Origin: CAJQQK01 sp051010015 | GTDB taxonomy: Bacteria; Pseudomonadota; Alphaproteobacteria; Rhizobiales; Hyphomicrobiaceae | Reading direction: 5' to 3' | Length of the DNA stretch: 8,293 bases | Assembly (NCBI GenBank): GCA_051010015.1 | Contig: JBPCVZ010000449.1 | Span: 1 to 8,293 of the forward strand | Shown here: positions 1-5,363 of the stretch, piece by piece | How the letters are laid out: every line of letters starts with the position of its first letter | How positions within the stretch are numbered: position 1 is the first letter of the stretch | Made by a program: the position numbers and the translations under genes | Notes under the pieces: model-generated | Databases searched by the model: none | Seen by the model: the letters and a program-made list of their open reading frames with translations, nothing else | Told to the model about the DNA's origin: nothing

Positions 1-607
1 TCTCCATCATCTGGCGCGGCATGAGATGGCGCCGGTTGGAGGTCGCATAGAAGATGACGTTGACCGGCCGGCCCTCGATGCCGCCATCGAGGACGGCCTT
101 GAGCGACTTGTAGCTGGTGTCGTCCTGATCGAACGAAAGATCGTCGCAAAACACGATGAAGCGGTGTGGACTGGTCCGCATCAGGGTAAGGCAGGCCGGC
201 AGCGTGTCGATGTCCTCGCGGTTGATTTCAACGAGCTTGAGGTCCGGCTGGCCGGAAAGGTCGAAGCCGAGCGACTGGCGGACCTCGGCGTGGGCGGCCT
301 TGACGAGGGAGGACTTGCCCATGCCGCGGGCGCCCCAGAGCAGGGCATTGTTGGCCGGAAACCCCTCGGCGAAGCGGCGGGTATTGTCGAGCAGCTGTTC
401 GGCCGTGCGGTCGACGCCCTTGAGGAGGCCGAGCGGGATGCGGTTGATATGGCCGACCGGCTGGAAGGTCGGCGGGCGCGGCTGCCAGATGAAACCTTCC
501 GCCGCATCGTAGTTGGGCGTCGGGTCGGCGGGCGGCGCGATGCGCTCGAGGGCGGTGGCGATGCGTTCGAGAACGTCCGTGTTCTGCGCGAGGGAAAGGT
601 CGGTCAT
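1..607 (-). CDS. DUF815-family P-loop ATPase, C-terminus beyond window edge
   Basis: This is a partial gene read leftward. The window holds the start codon and the first 202 codons, against a usual family length of roughly 280-300 residues. The protein begins MTDLSLAQNTD. A Walker A loop, GARGMGKS, lies at residues 92-99, and a Walker B strand, FIVFCDD, at 150-156. A sensor-like segment, YATSNRRHL, lies at 187-195. These motifs in this order are typical of the DUF815 AAA-like ATP-binding proteins. The family is cytoplasmic and binds ATP, but its cellular role is poorly known, so no reaction is assigned. The gene diverges from yajC across a 300-bp gap and has its own candidate promoter. The ATG at 605-607 was chosen because the conserved N-terminal helix starts there. 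Its ribosome site is weak: an AGGA lies about 13 bases upstream. The family call is firm; the function is not. Confidence 0.9.
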   Translation of the reverse strand, partial: MTDLSLAQNTDVLERIATALERIAPPADPTPNYDAAEGFIWQPRPPTFQPVGHINRIPLGLLKGVDRTAEQLLDNTRRFAEGFPANNALLWGARGMGKSSLVKAAHAEVRQSLGFDLSGQPDLKLVEINREDIDTLPACLTLMRTSPHRFIVFCDDLSFDQDDTSYKSLKAVLDGGIEGRPVNVIFYATSNRRHLMPRQMME

Positions 608-660
608 CGACGGCGTACGGTCCTGGTTTGTTCTTCGGGCTGAGAGATGGTTCGGCGGAC

Positions 661-689
661 CTTATAGGTGAGGGAATGGGCTCCGTCAC
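661..689 (-). promoter_or_regulatory. Candidate sigma-70-type promoter for the DUF815 gene
   Basis: On the minus strand a -35-like GTGACG (684-689) is followed, after a 17-nt spacer, by a -10-like TATAAG (661-666). Transcription would start near 654, leaving a leader of about 47 nt before the ATG at 605-607. The spacing is ideal and the TGAC core is present, but the -35 box lacks the first T of the consensus. The call rests on pattern and position only. Confidence 0.4.
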
Positions 690-777
690 GTGCCGCGATC
701 CATTCACCGCAGGCAGATCGCTGGGCTCGGTGCGCGCGATCCTGTGGCGTTGCATCCACACCGCTTGTCCGGCGTTG

Positions 778-805
778 TTGCATTGGGGCCCCGATTATCT
801 ATATA
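778..805 (+). promoter_or_regulatory. Candidate sigma-70-type promoter for the yajC-secDF operon
   Basis: A -35-like TTGCAT (778-783) is followed, after a 16-nt spacer, by a -10-like TATATA (800-805). An overlapping TTGTTG (775-780) could instead pair with CTATAT (799-804) at an 18-nt spacing. This is the most AT-rich spot in the gap and the best rightward promoter before yajC. A start near 812 would give a leader of about 95 nt. The spacer contains the palindrome GGGGCCCC, which could be an operator or chance. Confidence 0.5.
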
Positions 806-907
806 CCCCAGCATTCACCCGCAACGATCGCGCTTCATTCCTGGTCGCAGCCGACGGAACCTAGTGGGCTCGGACAGCGCCTCGAATAACCCTGACGGAA
901 GGTCTTC

Positions 908-1240
908 ATGTTCATTACCCCAGCTTATGCCCAGGGCGCCGGTGGCGGCGGCAGCGATTTCTTCCTGCAGCTCCTGCCGATCCTGCTGATGATCGTCATC
1001 TTCTATTTCCTGCTGTTCCGCCCGCAGCAGCAGCGCATGGCCGCACACCGCCAGATGGTCGCGAATATCCGCCGAGGTGATACGGTGGTGACGCAGGGCG
1101 GCCTGATCGGCAAGGTGACCAAGGTGAAAGAGGGCGAGGGCGAGATCGAGGTCGAACTGAACGAGAACAACCGGGTGCGGGTCATTCGCGGAACGATCGC
1201 GGAAGTGCGCGCCAAGGGAGAGCCGGTCAAGGATGCCTGA
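908..1240 (+). CDS. yajC: Sec translocon accessory protein YajC
   Basis: YajC is a small inner-membrane protein that associates with SecD and SecF and, through them, with the SecYEG channel. The 110-residue product is of normal family length. A short, Gly-rich periplasmic N-terminus (residues 1-16) is followed by one membrane helix at about 18-37 and the family hallmark RPQQQR at 38-43. The cytoplasmic domain has the typical GDTVVTQGGLIGKV segment around 63-76. The ATG at 908 is supported by GGAAGG at 897-902, five bases upstream. The gene opens the cluster, 143 bp before secD, and is probably transcribed from the promoter near 778-805. Sequence, length and neighbours all agree. Confidence 0.97.
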   Translation: MFITPAYAQGAGGGGSDFFLQLLPILLMIVIFYFLLFRPQQQRMAAHRQMVANIRRGDTVVTQGGLIGKVTKVKEGEGEIEVELNENNRVRVIRGTIAEVRAKGEPVKDA

Positions 1241-1383
1241 GGCGGTATTGGTGGATCGGGCGGGCGTGAAGGTCAGCCGGCTCTAGGCTGCCGGCGGTAA
1301 AGTGGCCACCAGCTACCGATGCGGACACCACGTGCCGAGAGCGACGAAACGTCGAAGAATGAACAAAGAAGGCAGCGCCTGAG
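1241..1383 (+). other. yajC-secD intergenic leader with short inverted repeats
   Basis: This 143-bp gap is long for an operon of this kind. It contains a GCCGGC/GCCGGC pair (1276-1281 and 1290-1295) that competes with CAGCC/GGCTG (1274-1278 and 1286-1290). It also has the palindrome GTGGCCAC (1302-1309) and a compact hairpin, CGACG-AAA-CGTCG (1342-1354), thirty bases before the secD start. None is followed by a T-run, so none looks like an intrinsic terminator. AAGAAGG at 1366-1372 is the likely secD ribosome site. A role in tuning secD translation is possible but unproven. Confidence 0.4.
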
Positions 1384-3027
1384 ATGCTTCAATTTTCAAC
1401 AGCCAGAATGATCGCGATCGCCGTGATCTGCCTCGCGGCACTGGTCTTTGCGACGCCGAACTTCTTTGAAAAGTCTACTGTTGACGCCTGGCCCGACTGG
1501 CTGCCGAAGAAACAGCTCAAGCTCGGTCTCGACCTGCGCGGCGGGGCACACCTGCTGCTGACGATGGACACCAAGGAACTTCGCCAGAACATGCTTGAAA
1601 ACCTGCGCGAGGACGTGCGGGCGAACCTGCGTGAGGCGCGGATCGGCACGGTCGGCACGGGCCTTTCGAAGGATGGTGTACGGGTCAGAATCGGTCGGCC
1701 GACGGATATGCCGGCCGCCCTGAAATCGCTGGCGGTGCTCTCGCAGCCGCTGTCGAACAACTTCATTACGGGCTCACACGAGCGTAACCTGACGGTGACG
1801 CAGAAGGGCGCCCAGAGCATCGAGCTCAGCCTGACGGAAGCCGGCCTCAAGGCGCGGGTCAGCGATGCCATGAGCGGCGCGATCGAGACGGTGCGCCGCC
1901 GTGTCGACGCGATCGGCACGACCGAGCCGACGATTGCGCGCCAGGGCGAGGACCGCATCCTGGTGCAAGCGCCGAGCGCCAACAAGGAAACCTCGCAGGA
2001 AGACGTCGACAAGCTCAAGAAGGTGCTCGGTGAGACCGCGAAACTCAGTTTTCACGAAGTGCACCCGACGCAGGGCTTTCCCGCCAACCGTCTGCCGCGG
2101 CGCGGCGGCTACCTGACCTACGAGGCGCACGAGAGCTCGGACCGGGCCGGCAGCTTCTACTACCTCAAGAAGGTGCCGGTCGTGGAAGGCGGCGACCTCG
2201 TCAATGCCAATCCGGGATTTGACCAGCGCACGCAGGAACCGATCATCACGTTCCGCTTCAACCAGATCGGCGCGCGCAAGTTCGGCCGCTTCACGGCGGA
2301 AAACGTCAACCGCCCGTTCGCGATCGTGCTCGACAACAAGGTGCTCTCGGCACCGAACATCAACGAGCCGATCCTTGGTGGCTCGGGACAGATTTCCGGC
2401 GGCTTCACGCCGGAAACGGCCAACAACCTCGCGATCCAGCTGAAATCGGGTGCGTTGCCTGCCAAACTGACGATCGTCGAGGAGCGCACGGTTGGCCCGT
2501 CGCTTGGCGCTGACAGTATCAAGTCCGGCCAACTGGCGGGGATCGTCGGGGTACTTGCGACGATCGCCCTGACCATTTTCGTCTACGGTACGTTCGGGAT
2601 CTTTGCGGTCGCGGGCCTGATCATCAACGGCCTCATGATCGTGGCGATCATGTCGGTCATCGGCTCGACGCTGACCCTGCCGGGAATTGCCGGATTGATC
2701 CTCACCATTGGCATGGCAGTCGACGCCAATGTGCTGATTTACGAACGCATTCGCGAGGAGTTGCGCAACGGAAAATCGCCGATCAACGCCATTGATACGG
2801 GATTTGGGCGCGCGATGGTGACGATTTTCGACAGCCAGCTGACGACATTTGCCGCCGCCGTTATCATGTTCTGGCTCGGGTCCGGCCCGATCCGTGGCTT
2901 TGCCGTGACGCTGTCGATCGGCATTTTCACGTCGATCATCACCGCCGTCGTCGTGGTCCGATTGATGGTCGCGTTGTGGGTGAGCGCGTCGCGCAGGAAG
3001 AGCCGCAACATCGAAGTTCCGATCTAG
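1384..3027 (+). CDS. secD: Protein translocase subunit SecD
   Basis: SecD is the larger half of the SecDF complex, an RND-superfamily membrane protein that uses the proton-motive force to help pull preproteins through SecYEG into the periplasm. The 547-residue product has one N-terminal membrane helix (about 8-24) and the family signature LGLDLRGGAHLLL at 47-59. A large periplasmic domain follows to about residue 380, including VDAIGTTEPTIARQG at 174-188. Five more membrane helices lie at about 382-402, 408-428, 433-455, 478-498 and 505-530. The helix-4 motif GMAVDANVLIYERIREE (443-459) carries the conserved Asp447 implicated in proton coupling. The ATG at 1384 gives the usual N-terminus, with AAGAAGG eleven bases upstream. 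No truncation or frameshift is seen. Confidence 0.98.
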   Translation: MLQFSTARMIAIAVICLAALVFATPNFFEKSTVDAWPDWLPKKQLKLGLDLRGGAHLLLTMDTKELRQNMLENLREDVRANLREARIGTVGTGLSKDGVRVRIGRPTDMPAALKSLAVLSQPLSNNFITGSHERNLTVTQKGAQSIELSLTEAGLKARVSDAMSGAIETVRRRVDAIGTTEPTIARQGEDRILVQAPSANKETSQEDVDKLKKVLGETAKLSFHEVHPTQGFPANRLPRRGGYLTYEAHESSDRAGSFYYLKKVPVVEGGDLVNANPGFDQRTQEPIITFRFNQIGARKFGRFTAENVNRPFAIVLDNKVLSAPNINEPILGGSGQISGGFTPETANNLAIQLKSGALPAKLTIVEERTVGPSLGADSIKSGQLAGIVGVLATIALTIFVYGTFGIFAVAGLIINGLMIVAIMSVIGSTLTLPGIAGLILTIGMAVDANVLIYERIREELRNGKSPINAIDTGFGRAMVTIFDSQLTTFAAAVIMFWLGSGPIRGFAVTLSIGIFTSIITAVVVVRLMVALWVSASRRKSRNIEVPI

Positions 3028-3109
3028 AGAATCGGCAAGAGGATGCGGCTGGAAGCAAAAGACACCACGGCGGTGAGCGGCCGTCGCGCAAAGGATTGAT
3101 AGGCACGAC

Positions 3110-4063
3110 ATGAACTTCATTCCAAATTTCAGCGGCCGCCGGTTGTTCATCTTCGAGAAAGAACTGCCGTTCGTCGTTTACTCGCGCATCGCCTTCATGG
3201 CGTCGATGGCGGCCATGGCCCTGTCGCTGGTGGTGTGGGCCTTGTTCGGCCTCAACTTCGGCGTCGACTTCAATGGCGGCTCGATGATCGAATTGCGCTC
3301 GACGTCGGGGCCAGCCAACATCGCGCAGCTGCGCGACAAGACCGGCAGGCTCGGGCTCGGCGACGTGCAGATCACGTCGTTCGGCTCCGACAGGGACGTG
3401 CTGATCCGGGTCGAGCAGCAAACTGGCGGTGAAAAGGCGCAGCAGGAGGCGCTCGGCAAGATCGTCGAAGCGGTTGGCTCCGGCTACGAGCAGCGCCGTG
3501 TCGAGGTGGTCGGGCCGGCGGTCTCGGGCGAACTGCGCACGACCGGGATCATTGCCGTGCTGTGCTCGATCCTGGCGATCATTCTCTATGTCTGGTTCCG
3601 CTTCGAGTGGCAGTTCGCGATCGGCGCGGTCGTCGCGTTGACGCACGATGTGCTGATCACGATCGGTGTCTTCTCACTGCTCCAGTTCGAGTTCGACCTG
3701 TCGACGGTCGCCGCCCTGCTGACGATCCTCGGCTACTCGGTCAACGACACGGTGGTCGTGTCCGACCGGATCCGTGAGAACCTGCGGAAATACAAGCGCA
3801 TGGAGCTGCCCAAGCTGCTCAACATGTCGATCAACGAGACGCTGTCACGCACCTTGATGACATCGTTGACGACGTTGATCGTGCTCATCGCGCTCTACGT
3901 CCTGGGCGGCGAGGTGATCCGCAACTTCACGTTCGCGATGATGTTCGGCGTGGTCATCGGGACCTATTCATCGATTTTCATCGCAGCACCTCTGCTGCAG
4001 TTCCTCGGCGTCAAGCGCGACTGGTCGGGCATGACCAAGGGCGCACCGGTGGCGGCGGACTGA
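3110..4063 (+). CDS. secF: Protein translocase subunit SecF
   Basis: SecF pairs with SecD in the inner membrane to form the proton-driven Sec accessory motor. The 317-residue product is of normal length for a separate SecF. Its first membrane helix is at about 25-48, followed at once by the signature GVDFNGGSMIEL (51-62). A periplasmic domain runs to about 143 and ends in VGPAVSGELR (134-143). Five helices follow at about 145-163, 167-189, 193-218, 247-267 and 271-296. The conserved helix-4 motif GYSVNDTVVVSDRIREN (208-224) includes the expected Asp213. The ATG at 3110 has AAAGGA at 3090-3095 and a nearer AGG at 3101-3103. The gene follows secD by 82 bp, and the two are not fused. Confidence 0.98.
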   Translation: MNFIPNFSGRRLFIFEKELPFVVYSRIAFMASMAAMALSLVVWALFGLNFGVDFNGGSMIELRSTSGPANIAQLRDKTGRLGLGDVQITSFGSDRDVLIRVEQQTGGEKAQQEALGKIVEAVGSGYEQRRVEVVGPAVSGELRTTGIIAVLCSILAIILYVWFRFEWQFAIGAVVALTHDVLITIGVFSLLQFEFDLSTVAALLTILGYSVNDTVVVSDRIRENLRKYKRMELPKLLNMSINETLSRTLMTSLTTLIVLIALYVLGGEVIRNFTFAMMFGVVIGTYSSIFIAAPLLQFLGVKRDWSGMTKGAPVAAD

Positions 4064-4082
4064 ACATCTGCGAGGAAAGCCG

Positions 4083-4466
4083 ATGTCGTGGAGTGAGAGC
4101 GGCGCGACATTTCCCGGTCAGGCACCGATCGATGCCTATGGCAACGGCGGCTTTCGATTTGCCGAGATGAGTCATCGCGGCTCGATCCTGTGCCTGCCGG
4201 AAGGTGTCTTTGCCTGGGACGTGACCTCTCCTGATCAGCTCGACATGACGATGCTCGCCCGGTTGCTCGACGTGCTCGCACCACCCTCGTTCGTGCTGCT
4301 CGGAACAGGGCCGAGCCAGGTGTTCCCGAGCCTCGAGGTGCGCCGCGCCTTCATGGATGCCAAGATCGGCCTCGAGCCGATGGACACCGGCGCGGCGTGT
4401 CGCACCTACAACGTGCTGCTGGCCGAAGAACGGCCCGTCGTGGCAGCGTTGATCGCGGTTGATTGA
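4083..4466 (+). CDS. Mth938-like/DUF498 protein, NDUFAF3 homologue
   Basis: This 127-residue soluble protein belongs to the Mth938-like (DUF498/DUF598) family, which includes human NDUFAF3, a mitochondrial respiratory complex I assembly factor, and AAMDC. The family pattern is clear: PIDAYGNGGFRF near residues 15-26, GSILCLP at 33-39, FVLLGTG at 70-76, and MDTGAACRTYNVLLAEER at 100-117. No catalytic residues are known for the family. The length is normal. The start at 4083 is backed by GAGGA at 4072-4076, six bases upstream. The gene lies 19 bp after secF and just before the synthase-like gene, so the three are probably co-transcribed. A role in membrane-complex biogenesis is an inference from the mitochondrial homologue and from the secDF neighbours. 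The bacterial function is not established. Confidence 0.9.
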   Translation: MSWSESGATFPGQAPIDAYGNGGFRFAEMSHRGSILCLPEGVFAWDVTSPDQLDMTMLARLLDVLAPPSFVLLGTGPSQVFPSLEVRRAFMDAKIGLEPMDTGAACRTYNVLLAEERPVVAALIAVD

Positions 4467-4501
4467 GGGACGCGAACACGACGCCGGATCGTGTCTCGGG
4501 C

Positions 4502-4507
4502 GAGGAG
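4502..4507 (+). promoter_or_regulatory. Ribosome binding site deciding the start of the synthase-like gene
   Basis: GAGGAG lies five bases before the ATG at 4513-4515, which is ideal spacing. The reading frame extends upstream to an ATG at 4459 inside the preceding gene, but that start has no comparable site and would add 18 residues without family similarity. An in-frame GTG at 4507 overlaps the ribosome site and is therefore unlikely to be used. Confidence 0.75.
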
Positions 4508-4512
4508 TGAAC

Positions 4513-5322
4513 ATGCCGGCGTCGCAGCCAACCAGCATCGAGGCGGAGGAAGTCCGGCAGGCGGCACGTACCTACCAGTACGACCGCTACCTGGCGGCGC
4601 TGCTGGCACCGTGGCGCCACCGCGATGCGTTGATCGTGCTGACCGGATTTGCCGCCGAACTGCAGCGCATTCCGTTCATCGTGTCGGAGCCGATGATGGC
4701 GGCCGTGCGCTTTCAATGGTGGCGCGATGAGCTGATCGCGGCGACCGCGCCCAAGGCAGCGGCGCGGCGCAGCGGCCACCCGTTGTGCGATGCCCTGGTC
4801 GCGCGGGCGCAGGACTATGAACTGCCGGTTGGCCTGTTGCAGGGCATGATCGACGCGGCGGAGACCGAGCTTGACCCGACGCCGATCAACGAGGCCGCCG
4901 AGGTGCGCCAGCTGCTGATCAAGTTTGACGGAGCGCTGTTCGAACTGACCGGGCGGGTGCTGGGCAGTGCGGCACCGCGCGAGATGTGGCAGCTGGCGGC
5001 GGTCGCCTATGGCGGCGCGCGGCTGGCGGGCGAATATCCGCGTCGTCGCGCGGTCGGCGCGCAGACCTATACGAGCCGGGACTGCCCGGATTTGGCAAAG
5101 GCCTTGATCGAACCGGCCCGGGACGCGCTGGAGGCGGTACGCGGGCGTCGCGGCGAACTCGACCGGGCGGCGCGTGGCGCGCTGCTGCCGCTTGCCACGG
5201 TGGCGCCGCTGTTGCGCGGGGTCGCAGCACAAAATCAGCATACGGACGCCACAAACGCGCTGCTCAGTAATTTCACGCGGGCCCGCCTGATTCTGTGGGC
5301 CCACTGGCGTGGACGGGTGTGA
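4513..5322 (+). CDS. Squalene/phytoene-synthase-fold protein, NDUFAF6-like, lacking Asp motifs
   Basis: This 269-residue protein has the all-helical squalene/phytoene synthase fold family pattern. Conserved blocks are YDRYLAALLAP (23-33), a helix with TGFAAELQRIPFIVSEP (44-60), and RFQWWRDEL (66-74). A later helix near 160-176 and the C-terminal LLPLATVAPLL (224-234) also fit. True synthases bind magnesium-diphosphate through two DxxxD motifs. Here the first position reads FAAEL (46-50) and the second AYGGARLAGEYP (165-176), so both aspartate clusters are missing. This matches the NDUFAF6 branch, a complex I assembly factor group, better than a carotenoid or hopanoid enzyme, and no isoprenoid genes are nearby. 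The start at 4513 is set by the GAGGAG just upstream. It lies 46 bp after the NDUFAF3-like gene. The fold call is strong; the non-enzymatic role is inferred. Confidence 0.85.
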   Translation: MPASQPTSIEAEEVRQAARTYQYDRYLAALLAPWRHRDALIVLTGFAAELQRIPFIVSEPMMAAVRFQWWRDELIAATAPKAAARRSGHPLCDALVARAQDYELPVGLLQGMIDAAETELDPTPINEAAEVRQLLIKFDGALFELTGRVLGSAAPREMWQLAAVAYGGARLAGEYPRRRAVGAQTYTSRDCPDLAKALIEPARDALEAVRGRRGELDRAARGALLPLATVAPLLRGVAAQNQHTDATNALLSNFTRARLILWAHWRGRV

Positions 5323-5349
5323 CTTGGACGGTTGTGCGGGCGCATGGTC

Positions 5350-5355
5350 GGGGAG
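5350..5355 (+). promoter_or_regulatory. Ribosome binding site supporting the SGNH hydrolase start
   Basis: GGGGAG lies eight bases before the ATG at 5364-5366. The ATG it serves begins directly with a signal peptide. The frame stays open upstream to 5295 inside the previous gene, but the 23 extra residues would mask the signal peptide, so 5364 is preferred. Confidence 0.65.
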
Positions 5356-5363
5356 TGTGTGGA

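Larger units (their letters stand above)
608..907. other. Divergent intergenic region between DUF815 gene and yajC
   Basis: These 300 bases hold no convincing gene. The reading frames that cross them have no family features, and the plus-strand ones run out of frame into yajC. The region holds a leftward promoter candidate near 661-689, a rightward candidate near 778-805, an inverted repeat centred on GGGGCCCC at 785-792, and a yajC leader of about 100 nt. An imperfect direct repeat, CATTCACC followed by GCA and then GATCG, occurs at 701-720 and 812-830. No tRNA or known riboswitch was recognised. Confidence 0.7.

Noticed and set aside
26..643. A 205-codon plus-strand frame over the left end
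   Set aside because: It is antisense to the DUF815 ATPase, whose Walker A and B motifs are clear on the minus strand, and its translation shows no family features.
1241..1383. Possible Sec-monitoring arrest peptide upstream of secD
   Set aside because: Arrest peptides with RAPP/RAPG-type motifs are known upstream of secDF in some alphaproteobacteria. The short frames here have no hydrophobic export segment and no such motif; the RAPV in an alternative frame of yajC is not a match.
1774..3150. A 458-codon minus-strand frame across secD
   Set aside because: It is a GC-rich shadow of secD, running through conserved SecD motifs and reading as a low-complexity Arg/Asp/His-rich chain.
4513..5322. 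Carotenoid or hopanoid biosynthesis gene
   Set aside because: Both aspartate-rich motifs are missing and there are no crt, hpn or other isoprenoid genes in the window.
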